64,000 nt of DNA, taken from positions 42,237,163 to 42,301,162 of the forward strand of contig NC_092868.1 of assembly GCF_032062135.1 (NCBI RefSeq), read 5' to 3'. Made by a program: the position numbers and the translations under genes. The notes beneath the pieces were generated by a model. The model had not been told where the DNA came from and did no database searches. It was given only the letters and a program-made list of their open reading frames with translations. This DNA comes from Pyxicephalus adspersus (Eukaryota > Chordata > Amphibia > Anura > Pyxicephalidae). Numbering within the stretch: position 1 is the stretch's first letter; every line of letters starts with the position of its first letter. Shown in pieces: positions 44,752-59,600 of the stretch.

Positions 44752-45739
44752 AGAACACCCCACTGGCTCATGACTTATATTGCTTGCTTCGTAGACTTAG
44801 CTATTGTGTTAGTGCAAGTGCAGAAAGGAAACAAAATTGGGTATTTCCCCCATAGGCTTTATGTTATATCGTGTGGCAAAGAGCACTCAGATTTTGGTTA
44901 GGATTCTTTGCACATAAATACTATTATGCAGCTTCAAAACGTCACTGTTGTATAAATATATTTGTTCTGTTGAGTTTGTGGCAATAGCTACAGTTGTAGG
45001 TACAATTTCAACAGATAAATACATAGGATACCATCTTTGGCACCCTGAAAATGCTAGTTGGCCATCTCTGCTAATACTTTATGTTCAAGTAGACGTGGAA
45101 CAAGTTTGCATTACATGAAGCATGAGCTCCTAATCTGCAAGTTTTCTTAGGATCAGCATGGCAAATAATATTTATCATCAGCAATAGTATCCCACATATC
45201 TTTCTTTTGGTAGGTGTCCTTTAAGTGCCACAGAAATATTGTTCACATCCCATAACCTGGGGTGCAATAGAGTGAGTTTAATTAGGTTTATGACAGTTGC
45301 ATTTGTGATAGAAAGACCTTAGTTGGGGCTAAAAAAAAACCCATGTGCACATTCAGTTTAAATTAGCTAAATCTATTCTAGGTGTATTCTTTGGAAAGCA
45401 GTTACAGCCTGAGCAGAAAATCATGTTGCCTGCCAGCATGCTGCTCTCTAAGGGGAAGCAGTGGTCTCTCTGTAAGGCTCAGTCAAAGCTAGATCTCTCC
45501 AATCATTAGAAAGTGTGAACTTTGCTGGATGCATATCAGGGTTGCTCAGAGTTTGGATTCAGGATTACTGGAGGAAGCAAACCCATTGCTACCTAAATAT
45601 CCCATTTACAGTTCAGATTAGGCTTAGCAAAATGTGAAATTCAAAGACCTCCATTGCTGCCCTATAGATCTGGCAAAGCATGGGGCACATGAGACTTCTA
45701 CAATGAGACCAGTGCTTTCATTTGTTTCATGATTGTGTT
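44752..45739 (+). other. Probable otoconin 3' UTR, no other gene
   Basis: No coding signal. It leads to the first good AATAAA at 45740. A shorter UTR cannot be excluded. Confidence 0.4.
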
Positions 45740-45745
45740 AATAAA
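45740..45745 (+). terminator. oc22: Candidate poly(A) signal of the otoconin gene
   Basis: AATAAA in GTTAATAAAGGC, about 1 kb after the stop. Confidence 0.35.
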
Positions 45746-46949
45746 GGCTACTGAAAGGGGAACCTATCTGTGGGCACTGAGGCTTTTACGCTGAACTGGG
45801 CATTACTATTAGAGATTTGGGTGGCTTGAATATATAGTTTTTTTTTTTCCTTAGATTTGTTAACATATGTATCAGGATCATGATATATCAGAAAGCTGTA
45901 GAGTATCTTGTGGTATATTAAGATGTATTCTGCAAAAAAAAAATGAATCTTTTTATTCGTAACCTCATACAAAGAAGAAAGACGTTTCCCTCTAGACCTA
46001 TAACCTTAGTCCCAATCATTGACATCAAGAAGTAACAATGTACAAATAAACGTCTTGGTAATGGTTAAGGTCACAAAATGTCCCTCTTTGTCTCGGTAAT
46101 TACCATAAACTCTGCAAAATATAGATATAACATTAAATAAACTGCTCTGTTCATATTTGTCTTTTGTGCATTCAAACTTGTCTGGAATGTCCAGCATTGT
46201 TAAATGTTTCCAGGTTGCAAATAATAAAAAACTGGCCCAGTTTCTGTACTTGTTTTTATTGGAATAATAAATATGCCTAAATAAAACATGCATGTGTGTC
46301 TAGATGATATGTCTGAGGTTAAAAACACAGTTTATTTGTGGGTAATTTTGATGGAGTATACTACTTGCTGCAATTAACCTCTTAGTGGAGATTTACTAGC
46401 CCTTTCTGTCTTGTCATAATTTTCTAATTGGAGCTGCATACATCAGTTTAGTGTTAAAACTTAAGGTTAGAACTTCTCTTCAGATTTTTATTTTTGCGTG
46501 TGTCTCCATTGGGAAGCACAGTTAGCTTAGTGGCTAGCAATCCTAGCAAAATCCTGGCCAGGACACTATTTGCATAGAGCTTGTGTTTTCTCCAAGTTAG
46601 TGTAAGTTTCCACCCATAACGAAAAAAAAGGGCTTTAGACATATTAATGACATATTACTAGCGATAAGATTTGATAGTAAGCCATCCAGACCCATACACT
46701 AACATGTTTATGACTCTGTACAGTGCTGCATAATATGTTAGTGCAATATAAACACACGTTAATATTTGGAAAAAATTGGACTGTGATAAGTGGGGGGCAA
46801 GGACAGAGTAAGCGAAAACACTTGACAAAGTTTCAAAACTTTCCCTGTAGTAAAATAAATCGCACAAAGTTTTATTTCAAGTATATCTGGTGATCCTGCC
46901 ATGAATGACCTTGTTTGGGGGTGACAAAATAACAGGACCTATATGGTGA
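45746..46949. other. Intergenic, no gene recognised
   Basis: Short open frames only. A small fragment of the LINE tail (GTACAGTGCTGCATAATATG) lies at about 46717-46740. Confidence 0.45.
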
Positions 46950-47166
46950 CCTGAATTTATTAAAGCTCTCCAAGACTGTAAAGGTAGACCTGTAAAGGTA
47001 TCACCTGGGTGAACCTGGGTGACCCAGCAAACCTGAAATGGATCTGGTCTAGGATTGAAAACATTTAACAACTAAAGACAAATGATTTTAAGATGTTCAT
47101 TCCATGTTTGCTAGATCATCCAGGTTCATCCATGTCTCCAGTCTTGGAGAGCTTAAAAAAATCAGG
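46950..47166. mobile_element. 217-bp MITE
   Basis: Left end CCTGAATTTATTAAAGCTCT continuing CCAAGACTG. The right end is the reverse complement with two changes. Internal phrases ACCTGGGTGAACC and GATCATCCAGGTTCATCC are also partly inverted. Confidence 0.8.
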
Positions 47167-50100
47167 CCAATTGTGTGGGCATTGTCAAGAATGGCGAGAG
47201 GTTCAAGAAATTCAGTAGCATTAAGATGCAGAAAAGGGTAGCAAAAAAGGCAATTGTTTATGATTCACATTGATTTAGAAAATGAATGATCAACCCTTAA
47301 GTGTTGGGATCCGCTTTAAAGTATGTAGTTTTGAAATTTTTTTATATTTTTAATACATTCTCCATATTTGTTAGCTGATAAAAGTTGACCCCATTAGGAT
47401 AGGGTTAGGGTAAACCCAGACCCTGGATTTTCTCTCCATTTTAAAACCCCAGTCGATGTCCATTCCTCTAATATTTACCTGTAACAAATACCAGTGTTGG
47501 GATGTAGTAACCTTTCTTTGGAACACTGAAAAAAAAATTTGCAAGAATAAGACAAAAACATTTTTCACTGAATCCAATATATTGCTTTATTCTTTTCATT
47601 TACTTTAAGCGTCATTAAATAAAACATTTTGCCAAAAGATATATTACTCAGCAGTTTAAAGGTTTCTTTACATGATCTTCAACCTATAGTGGTGTCCCAC
47701 CAGCTGCTACCTTCAGTAACAGCAAGCAGGGGAAGTACAAAAAGGGATATACCAGTATACCCCTTGCAATGCTTTATTCTATGGCCAGGAGAAAGTAAAC
47801 AATATAGAGCTGGTGTATGATACATAGCGAGCCATGCTGTAGAGAAAATGGCATAATACATATCTATATACTGGAGGGACTTCAACTTCAATGAGAGAGA
47901 AAGTCTTCAACCTAAAGCTGTGAATACAGATTATCCAGCTATACTTGTAGCTGAACAATGGATATGTGGAAGGGACTTTAAAATATGTCATATGAGCCAG
48001 AAATATTTTAGTAACGTAGATTTACAAACCAAATGATTGTGAACATGTAATCATCACACCAGTTTTAGCTTGCTGGACATATTTTAAAACTTTTAATTTG
48101 GAATCAAATATTTGCACCTAAAACGACCTCTACTCTACTATAAAGGCTTTCCTTGGAATTTTGGAGTATATTTTAGGGAGCTTGTGTCCATTCAGCCAAA
48201 GGAGCATTTTTAGGTAAAGTAATGAGATTAGATGGGAAGACCTGGCCCACAATTGGTGTTTCTATTCATTTCAAAGTTGTTAAAGAGACTTAAGATGAGG
48301 GGCCAGTTGTTGGCACCAAACCGTTCTTAGCAAACCACATCTTTATGGACATAAAAACTAATTATAAAGGACAATGCCTAAACCATTCCAACATAATTGG
48401 AAAGGTAAATCTAAACATCTTTCTATGCCGAAGATGCAATTATGTTAGGGTTGATCACATACTTCTGGCCATATAATGCATAAAAGGCATCAACCTTTTT
48501 AAAGACTGGAAGGCTTGGTTTGCTTTGGAATTTATTTTTGTAGACATAGAAAATGTTGTTTGAATTTTAAATGGGATCTTATGAAGTAGTGTACATGCAT
48601 CTGACTTCTACCTAATAAGTAACTGATAGATAAAGTGCACCAACCCGTCCTAACTTTTCTACTAATAAATCCAACTGAACTAACATCACTGGCTGTTGGG
48701 TTACTACAATTTCAGTGCACCATCACTTTTCTCGGTATGTCCATACTGATAAAACCAGAACGTGTTATATCACATTACATTTTTGCAGATTATTTTGATG
48801 TATGATTGCATACTGCTGTATTTTTTAAGATTAGAAAAAAAATGATCACGAGGGCTAATGATTTGCTTTTTAATAACAAAACTGGTCACTGTAAAACTTG
48901 AAAAGGCACTTAAGTCTGAAACAGCTGGTAGAGAACACAGGCCACACTTCCATATGAAGAAATGTAAGTCTAAGCTGCTTCGTGGAAGCCTTCCACTTAA
49001 TCAAAGTGCATGGACATTTATAAAAGGTCATGAACAGGGGATTTCTTATATATTATACAAATAATTTTAAAGGGAATCTAGATGCCAACAGTCACATAAT
49101 TGGAATAGTTTAATAAAACAATACCCCAATTATAGGCAGTTCATGCTTCTTACCATTCATTAGATTGCCTCAAACTTCACAGCATTACGGTGTATCAATG
49201 GTAGTGGTAGTTCAATCAAGAAAAATCTGTCCAACTCCTTTATTTGGTATAAGTCACTTACTTAGACTCACCCCATGATTATTCTTTATTACAAACCGGC
49301 TTTTTTTCTGATATATTTTATCCCATAGTTCTTCTCTAGACCAGCTAGGGAATTAATGGAATGTAAGTTCATAAAAGTCCAATATAGTGATAACAATCCA
49401 ATAAACACATCTCTAGCTTTTTAAGGTGGGTACAATGTAGGAACCAATTTGGGAGACATAAAACATAAGTGAATGAAAGGTCTGTAAATGCAACTTCCTC
49501 ATTGTGGAGTAGACTAGGGCAACCCATGAGTCACTTATACACATTTAAAGCAAACACTTGCACTGAAGGTTTACAACTAGTCAGACATTTCCAGACAAAT
49601 GATATAGCAGCTGACTGTTGCTTTACCTTCATTGTTAATGTTACAATTGAATTGAGAGCTTAAAGACCTGTATTAGGAAAATAAGGAGGCAATCATTGGT
49701 GACATCTTTCAGGCCATGCCAATTCTTTTCAGTACTTTCTGAGCCTATGATTTGGAATATGCATGCAGCCAGAAAACCTGATGTCCTTATGTGTATTCTA
49801 GATTCAGGAAAGGGAAAGTGCTGCAGCCCTTAGATGGGCATGAGAGCCAGACAACTAGCATTTTCAAAAGATAGCATCAATAGATTTTTCTCAGCACAGA
49901 CTTCCCATTAAGGAGACTTTTTGAAGAACACCTACTGCTTACTTGTTTGTGCCTAGTAACACAGAAGTCACCAAACTTTACTGTTCCTTGGAAAAACAGG
50001 AGACATATTTGCCCAAATAAAATATGCTGTACGACGAATACTCTGCATGCTAGTTATAATGGTACTGAATAATATTGTCTTTCTGCTTGGCTGGAGTCCT

Positions 50101-50228
50101 GCCCATTATTAGGGTCTCCCTGTCATCAAGAGAGATGATGAAGGCTCCAATTGTGTTAATACACATAACGCTCCAGGTCACTGTAGTGTTGTTTTTTTCA
50201 GACATCTGCAAAATTTAGACTGGTGCCA
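47167..50228. other. Intergenic, no gene recognised
   Basis: Lies beyond the distal acap3 end. No domain-bearing frames. Several TTTATT hexamers could be later poly(A) signals of acap3 on the - strand. Confidence 0.4.
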
Positions 50229-50234
50229 TTTATT
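50229..50234 (-). terminator. acap3: Candidate poly(A) signal, distal acap3 end
   Basis: TTTATT on the + strand is AATAAA on the - strand, about 270 bases after the distal stop codon. Confidence 0.35.
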
Positions 50235-50501
50235 CTTCTTTATGTATTGTTTGTAATCATAATTTATGACAAGAAAATGATTCCCACAATGTGGATGAAT
50301 CTAATTGCACAAATAATAGAAGCCACTGCTGAAAGTATTCAAGTTCCACCATTCTGAGGGCTTCATGTTGCCAAACCACAGTTTAAGAACTCCTCTACTT
50401 CATCTAGTGGTTTATCATGTCAATTCCAGGTCTTGTAGAATATTCCAACCTCTATAGAAAAAGGCAACAAGTTCGTTCCAAAAAAGTCGTTCCTGGATCC
50501 A

Positions 50502-50608
50502 TTATCGACAAGACTGGCTGAAGTGAACACTTCGCCGGCTCAGCTTTTCAGGGTTGTTTGATGCCATGTGTGAAAACTCACGGAAAATATCCAAATAAGT
50601 GGTGTCAC
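50502..50608 (-). CDS. acap3: acap3 distal terminal exon
   Basis: Thirty-five residues and a stop: GDTTYLDIFREF, HMASNNPEKLSRRSVHF and QSCR. On the - strand the acceptor is TTACGTTGCAG/GTG after a T-rich tract. The exon joins in phase to the G left at 61565. Confidence 0.88.
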
Positions 50609-53600
50609 CTGCAACGTAATGAGTGAAAATAAAAAAAATGTAAAGTAATATAAAATGAGGCTAGAACTATCTTACTGAGAATGGCTCTATTGTTACCTTC
50701 ATACTGCTATTTGCAACTGAAAATGTTTGAAGGTTGAAAGCTCAGCTTAGAAGAAAGCATTATATATCCATGCAGCTTATTTTTCAGAGCAAAGATGAGT
50801 GTTAACATTGTAAGCAAACCAGCAAAGACGAACAGGACACACAAATACATATCCTTTTTGTCAGGATGTTCTGGATCTGCAGTAGGGCCTCACAAAGCTG
50901 GAATTGAAACATCTACCGGGCAAGCATCCTGGAATGTTTCCATACAAAATGCCCAACCTCTTTCAGCTGGTCCCTGGTCTGCAATGCTCCATATTAAATC
51001 ATTAATAATTAGCCCAGTACTTCTATCCCTTGTATTCTTGACTTCTTTTTGTACTTTTCTAGAACTCAAGAACCTAGTTGGAAGTTGGAACACAGAATAA
51101 ATAGTCAACTATAAACCTTTTCAAAAACTCAGCCATGGGTACAGAACATTAGCCAACTTTCATTCTCACTTTTTCCATTACTGAATTAGTTATAAGTGTA
51201 AACCCTACGTGAATGACATCACTGCCAAGTGGGTTTTCCAAAGGTGACAACACAAGTATCTTCATGGCTGGATCACCAGGTAAATATTTTAACCTGAACA
51301 GCTGGACCCTTGGCTAATGATAAATTGTGGAACACTTCCCTTGATGGACCATGTCTTAATAGAATAATTAAGACAATGAAGATTACAAAAAAGTCATCCT
51401 TGAATCCATTATTGACAAGATTGTCTCAGCTTTTCAGAGTTGTTAAATGCCACACATACATTACTACTCATTACCCCAATGGAAACATTGAAATGGACCC
51501 TAAATGTTTTCTTTAAACTAGAATTTTAACACAAAATATTGCCATAAAGCACAGATTTGTGGTTGAAACAAGCAAGCATATGTTTACTGTGTGCAGCGTT
51601 AAATGGAAATACTGAAAATATTTATGATCACAGCCCCTTCTTAAAATTAAGTGACTAATCTACTGAATTAATTTTTACTTCTATAGATCGGCAATTGCAG
51701 TATGCTTTCAGGTGCATCCTGCTAAAATCATAATCCTTGCAGAAACTTCAAAAGGCCTTTAAAAGTGCTTCAGACTATCCTATAGCTTGCATCAAGCTGC
51801 TTTGGAGCTAAATGTATGGGAACACAGGTAGTTCTGATGTTGACCATTACCCATTTGCACAAGCCTTTGACTGTTTAACTCCGCTGAACTGAAGCTACAT
51901 GCTATCTTTCATGGTTTTCTATTAGGTGGTTGTCTGCGGTGCTGTAAAGAACCTTGACCCTACACATTTATTTATTTTTTTTGTTGAGAAATCGGCTAAA
52001 GATTATGACAGACAATACAGTCAAGCAGAAGGATTTTATAAGAAGAGAAATAACAGATTGTGCTGAGGACGTGTTAAAAAAGCAAGAAAAGACAAGGCAA
52101 TAAGGAGGCAAGCAGATCAGTAGAAGAGCTGGAGTATAATTTTATTAACAGTGCTTATAAGAAGGAGTAAAAACATCAGGGTTGAGTGAATGTGCGTGTT
52201 TTATAGCATCTATATCAACACACACCAAACAACTTTGCATTAAATTCTAAACTCATTGTTCCCAAGGGCCCATGAACCTTAACCGTTTTGCCAAGGTTCA
52301 TTCACTGAGTCTCAATGAGCCCTTACTTGGAGCAATGAGTTGAATGAGAAATAAATACAGAGATTATGACATATAATATTCACAGGAAACATTGAAAACC
52401 TGAACAAGCAAAAAATAAAGAGCACCGTCCAAGGTGCAAGCAAGTAAAGGTATATTATGCATTAGCCTATATACAGCAAGAGGGGTCCCCATTGTGCAGT
52501 AATCTATAATCATCATGCGTATTTAATTCCCTGACATCAATCTGGGGGCTCTGTCTTGGAACGGGGTACCATTTTCTCATGGATCAATGTCATTTGGATT
52601 TACAGGATATGTACACTTTACAGAATCATACAAGGGATGGATGCACAAAAAGATCTCAAGAAGGTTTTTTCTACTTTTACAGCATATGTGCTTCAGAACC
52701 AAAGCATCATAACCAGATGGACAAATAAAGAACTTTAGAGATCATCTTCAATAGAAGAAACCAGTTTCTGTGCATCATTTTGCTTTACCTACAAACGCAG
52801 CTCTTGTGCTACTGGTAGGGCTTAAGCATATGTGTCTATAGGAGAGAAAAGGTTTGGCTATCACGGGCCGTAAACAAGCTTTACAAGTGGTTGTAATGCA
52901 TGCTAAGTATAAACCCTTAGCAAGACAATTCCTGGTAATAAAGTATTCCACATTATTTTAATTATCAAAAGGGCATAGAAAATAAATTAAAAAGATATTC
53001 TAAGTTTCACTAGGTTAAGAGGCCAGATTCAACTGAAAAACAATTTGATATTTTGCAGAGTACCGGACTAACTATGCATGGGTATATCACAAAGAAACCC
53101 AAACCCAACAAACAGTGGGCAATAGTATCTCAAAAATGTTAAAATGAAAACTGAATTGGTGTCATTTGAACTTTAGGCTTAAATCAGATGTGTCGTTGTG
53201 GACTCAACTAGGTGTGTTGGACCAGGAGGAGACTACTGCTTTGAATCCAGGCAAGTGATGATTTGCAACTTAGGCTGTGGCTGCTTTCTAGAGAAATCAA
53301 ACAGTGAGACTTTGGCCACCTTATGCCTTTGGACTGTTTTTAGTGGAGTCAGACCGAAAACTAAATTAGGTGTTCAAAGGAAGCTGCAAATAGGGTCAAC
53401 TAACAGTACCCAGCACCTTATCATTCTCTACCCCAAGGGCAGAAAAGGCCATCTGTGTAAATCAAAAAAAAGTTTGTATAACCCACAGCAACTGTTCTAC
53501 TTCAGTGTGGGTTTAAAAATGGAAGACAAAATGTTCGAGTCAACACATCTTCCTAACCATCATTTTATAAAGGTAAGTCTAATAGACACTTGGAATTCCA

Positions 53601-56600
53601 TGATCCATTTGAAACTGAATACACTAATTGGATTAAAACACTGAAATAAAATTTTGGATGAAGACACTTAGAGAACAAAGAAAGCGTACTTGATACTGCT
53701 GGCTTCTGCTTTCTTTTGCCTAACTTATATATACTTTGGGTCACACTGACTTCACACAAGTCTTCACACTGACAACCTGCCATAAAAGGTGATTTCTGAT
53801 TGGTTGTTTCAATTCTAGGCCTGTGAAATGCATTTATTTCAAATTGGTATATAAACAGGACATTGCTGTAGCAGTCAGGAATGATTTATTCATTATACAC
53901 AATACAAAACTTAAAGCTGAGCTCCAGGCACACAAAACCATTGTACATGTAGATATGTGTAAATAAAAATCATTTAGTGTATTATTTTAAACTAGTGTTG
54001 GTACCCGATTTTGTGATGCAGTCCTCACACTACCAGAGAAAGGGTGGATATGAGAACCAAACAATGTGACAGATCAGTCTGCTGCTTCTCATTTAATGTC
54101 CAATCACAGGCTGGGGACAGTAACAAGACCTAATTGTATTACTGAATTGTAGCAGAAAAAAATTAGGTCTTCAGGCTTGCTGCTTTGTGTATTAGGACTG
54201 TGTACAACTTCACACTGGAAGAGCAGAACTATAAATCCATATACTGTATATATATCTTATACATCTGTTTTGTCTGTAAATTTTTTTGTTTGTCTGGAGT
54301 TCAGCTTTAAAAAGTTCTGCATTACACATCCTTTTTTGTTTTTATTAAAATGTCTCAGGTTACAAACCTGCAATATTAAAATTTCCATGTTGTGCCTTCA
54401 GACACTTTAATAAACAAGGATCAAATTGTTTTATGTGCCTTTAGGTGTAATTTTATGTACAGAAAATGTAAACAAAATTATAGCAAACATAGAACATATG
54501 AAAAAATTGCAGTAAAACATTGATTTCTGATAGAATTTCCTTTAAAAGTCCACATTACATTTGTAATACATGGAAAATACAAATTTCCTAGTGAAAGCTA
54601 AAAAAAGAAAAAAAGAAAAAAAAGAAAAGGAATACACTAATTGCAAATCCATTCCTATGAGAAAGAAACTGTAAGTAATATAAAGACAGTCCATATGTTA
54701 GATATAATATGTATTTTGTTTCTTATGCCTAAAAACTAGCAAAGCAGTCCAGAGTTCTGATTGGCTCTGACTAAATGGAGGCTCAGAGCTTGATACAAAA
54801 AAAAAAATACAAAGTTTACCAGTAGATTCACAACATCCAACACAAACTAACAGTGTTTTCATAAAAATAATTATATCCTAAAATTAAAACAAAAAAAAGC
54901 AGCTCAAACTTTTTAAGCAGCAGTATGCGACTTAAAGATTTAAAATCATCTCTTACATATAGCATATAAGAAGGTGACAAACTGCTGCGTGGTAAAATCC
55001 ATAATAAATTATCATAATAAAAATAACACCTTCACTGAAGTAAAACAGAAGTGAAAAGCATTACAAAACAATTTTTTTTTATCACTTACAAAATTACATT
55101 TACACAAACGAAACATATACATATATATGTAATCTCCAATACTGCTAGGAGGAAAAAGTGCACAAGTATATAGGAATTTTTTTGTTGTTTTTCCTTTACA
55201 TAAAATGTACAACTTTTACCAGAAAATATTTTGAGCACGGCATCGAAAAAGGGTTATTTGTGTAGTTCTTAGTAAAGGGTAGACTGTAAACGCCTTCTAA
55301 TAAATCCTGAGGCGGACTGATAGTAATAAAATGGCCATGTAAGAGGACCTCCTATAAAGTTAGCACCTTTTTATTAAATCTTTGTAAGATTGAGTCCTTC
55401 TGGTTAATAGTCAGTCATGTGTCTGACTGACAGTGCATTCTGGTGGTCTTATCAGGACCATCCTGCTCGACACCAAATGTCATAAAACTTTGATCCCTAA
55501 TTGTATTAAATCCATATGTTCTAAGTCAGGGGTGTCAAACTCAAATACACAGAGGGCCGAAATTAAAAACTTAAACCAAGTCGGGGGCCAAACTTGAAAC
55601 TTATTGAAACAATTGAGGAAGTTTAGTACTTCATCCATAACTAACAAGAACAAACCCCTCTACACACACTTTAGGGTTGAAAACACTAATTTCTATCTAT
55701 CTATGCAGCCTGTGTGTTGTTCATCCTCTCACATCACAAGTTTGTCTGACACCAAAAATATCACACTCTGCATTCTCTAAAAGATTGAAACAAACACAAT
55801 AGCCCTGGTAGTCAGGCACCATGTGATCATTGCCTAGGCTTTGTCTCACATGATGGGTGCACAGAAATAATGTCTATGTATTGCATGTATTGAAAATGAT
55901 GATGTGCGGTAGTAACATAGAGATTCATGTGGATCCTGCCATGTGTAAGGAAATGAATAGAGATTCTCTGTGCATGTTCCAGCACATTATAATAGATCCT
56001 CAGCCTAATACTGACTGTAAGTCCTCCCAGCTATGTACTACAATCATTGAAATACAGTTGGGATGATTTAACCCATTGTTTTCCTGCTGCTGGTACTGCC
56101 TGATATAGAAGATTCAAATTAACCGCTGTGCCGCTTCTATCATTTTACAGTCATTAGAACAGAACACCAATGCAAGGCCACACATAGGCCGCTAGTCTAT
56201 AGATGCGAATGATGCCCGGAATTGTAGTAGCGGCATCACTCGCTGCAATATGTAGTGGGGGGGGGGGGGGGACGGCTGGGGCAGATGTAATTCATTTTCA
56301 GAATTCTTTGGGGGGTCAAAAAAAAGGGCCAGAGTTTGACACCCCTGTTCTAAGGTTTAACCACCCCCTTCTTGCCAGGTAAATTCTAAACCTCTTTCTT
56401 AATGCTTTTTTTACAATGACATAATATTATGGAACTTCTTATTAGGAATGTTTTGGAGACTAATAACAAATATGGCTCCCATTTCCGCTTATTTTATTTA
56501 TCTGGTGATTGTATGACTAGGTATTTATGGCATGTTCTCTAATGAGCAATACAATGATTTTAGCAATAATTCTTAAAGTTGGAGATTTCTTTTCTGTGCT

Positions 56601-59600
56601 TTTCTAGGAGAGTACCATCACCCCAAAAGACAGCATTCTGGTGGACCTAAGGTACATAGTATTTATACCTTGAGCTTAATCAAACCCTTAATAGGTTTTG
56701 TAGAAGATAAAAAGTTATTCCAGTTGATATGCAGACATTTTCAAACGTAAAAAGAACAAATGCCTTGGAATGCAATGGAAAACAAAAAAAAAAAAAAGTT
56801 TCACTTGCAAGCCCCCAGGACTGGTACACAAGGGCAGATTTTTTCTTTTACTACAGATCAATTTATGATGCAATAAATAGATTAGATCTGGAATAAATAC
56901 GAAGTAAACACTACTTCTGATTACCCTAACTACCAATAGTAAAGGCAGAATGTTGAACATAAATGTGCAGTATTCTGGGGCATCTGGACAATTGATTATC
57001 AGTTGGAAATCTTTTTAAGTACAGTTGGTTGAGCATCAAATTAGCAGGAAACTTGTTTCTGTGTACCAGGCCTAGGGAGTTGCACATGAAAGGATTAAAA
57101 AAAAGTGTAGCTTCATGTTTTTGGATCTTTTTGGCAGATTGGATGACCTAAGGCAAAACAATAAGCTTTTTAAGTCAGTGGTCCCCAAATTGTGGTCCGT
57201 GGCTCTGGCCGTTGCACCCCCCAATGGGGTCAGCAGAAGGACCCCGGGGGGGGGGGGGGGGCGCACTGACCAGAGCCACAGACCATGTCTCCCATATGCA
57301 TTGCAAGCTCAGGGCAGTGGGCAGGTTGTGTCTCTGGACACAACCCACTCTCCCATTGCAGGCTCAGACCAGCAATGGGAGAGAGTGCGGGTTCTGGCAT
57401 CATGTCATCCCTACAGGAGTGACACACAGCTCCCCGTGCATGTGTGGTCCGGAATCTGTAAATTAGGTGGTCCGAGACGTCCAAATGGTTGGGGACCACT
57501 GTTTTAAATAATGTCATATTCCAATAATGCTGTGCACGCTCTTGCAGAAATACTTTTCTAGCTGCCATGGATAAAATATGGATACATCGCCATCTTGTGC
57601 CTGTTCACAAAAAAGCATGAATTACTGAATCCAAAAATCCTATTTCATCAAGCCCCACATAGGACCATAAGATTTAGTTCATGGAAGGGCTTGTAGCCAA
57701 GGCCTACTATACAGCTCTCAGATAGACTCCCTATAGCAACAAGAAAAAAACATTTCAACTTGCTACAGCAAATGCTTTAAAACCTGTGCATAAAGCTGAC
57801 TACTTTACTGTTCATTTTAAAATATAAAATTTGTTGAACCATGTCTTGTTAGAGATTAAAATCAATATATTACATAACAGTCTTCTCTATGTCCCCGACT
57901 CTCTGATCTCTTCATACATGGAATTGCATAGCACTGGAGGACACATAGAGATGCCCTTAGGAAGCCTTATGGTAGGTAATGCTCAAGTGGGACCCAACTG
58001 ATAGAGACTCCACAGGCTATAAATTAACCCAATAACCCCTTACCCAGAATGAAGGCTGAAACACCTAAAGTCTGGTAACCCAACAAAGCAAAGACATGCT
58101 ATGGATTCTTGTAGTGTACTTTTTTTTAGATGGAGAGTGTGCAAACCGGTGTACAAGAGTCAGATTTTTAAAACTGTAATTAAATACGCCAATAGGAACC
58201 AATTTATGAGATGAGACTTGGAATCTGGTTGGTTGCTATAGGCAATAACTTTGCTTCTATTAGTTGACTCTGGTTTTGAAAACACATTTTACCTATACTG
58301 ACTGATGTGGGTAACAGAAAAAGCTCTCCCTTCAGTATCTTTCAGTCGCATGGACCAAGAGAGAATGATGGAAAGACATGGCATAAGTCATAGTCAGACA
58401 CTAAAATAAAAAAGAGGAACTCAAGATAGGGTCTCTGCCTTAAAGTATAATTATTTTTGAAGACCATACCCACCAGATCTTCCCCTTCAGATTTCTAGTG
58501 CAAAGTAGGTGAATCAAATGTTGTCAAAAAAGTTTGTTGGCTGGACCTGGAGAGATAAAGAGCACATCTGCCAGACTGCATCCTGTTTTATTAGGTGCCA
58601 TGTGAAGGGAGGTGGGTTGGTACTCCATAGACAGTTCACTGGACCCTATAGACAAAGTATATGCCAGAGTACATGGGTGGGTAAAATAAGCATAAATCGC
58701 TAGTAAAATGTAAAGGTACTTGTCCATAAATGCTTTCACTTGTTGGAAAAAGAATGTCAATACTATTGTGGCAGCAGTGGCCACTGTCTGACTCTCAGCG
58801 GTATTCAGTTTTTTTTACCATATATTCACCTGTACGACCATGTGCCCTGCTATTGTCTGTATGTGCAAGTGTGCAAGGTGATATACATTCAATACAGAAT
58901 TAGTTTAGAAGTGTCCCAAACATACAGGAAAAAAACAAAACTTTGCATACAATCTAAGAAAAAGCAAAAGTTTGCTGGGCACCTACTACAAGGTGACATG
59001 GTGGCCAGTAAAAGCATTTTTTATCGGAGTGGCAAGTAGAGCTTAAAGAGGGTATTTTGTTCCCATGAGTAATTAGATACTAAATAGTCAAGACATTCTA
59101 TGTAGGCCATTGTCTAACATGATTGCATCTATTACAGTCCAACTTACCACCTTCAAATATTTGGGTAGCCTTGACACTGTGAGACAAGCACCCAGTATGT
59201 GAATTTACTATTTTGTCTTTTTACATTATGGAGGCAGAAGAGACTGCAAGGAGTGGAAACCATTTGGTCCTGCATTAGCACGCAGGAGTAAATCAATTTA
59301 CAAAAGGTTTTTAAAAAGTGCTGGCGGTGAGAGTAACTGCAGCTTCCAAAACATAGGATAGTGGCAGTCTGGGTGAAAATCATCTATGCAAAAAGTCTGA
59401 TTTTACAGTAAAACAATAAAAGCCTATCATGTGTCTAAAACAATCTTCAGCCATTCATCATGGAACGATTTGGTGGCACCAGGGATGCCAAGCAAAAGCT
59501 TTCACAGTCAGAGGCGGACATCTGCAACACAGGCATTGCCTTAAGTGCGATTAGTTTCATATCCTTTGCTAACAGGGTTTTATTACTATTACTCCTTTAT

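Noticed and set aside
53198..53644. 148-codon + strand open frame, among the longest in the window
   Set aside because: No recognisable domain, low-complexity ordinary composition and no splice context. Frames of this length are expected by chance in 64 kb of AT-rich DNA.
57230..57568. Overlapping open frames on both strands at 57.1-57.6 kb
   Set aside because: They lie in a hAT element with clear ends, a target duplication and a long G run.
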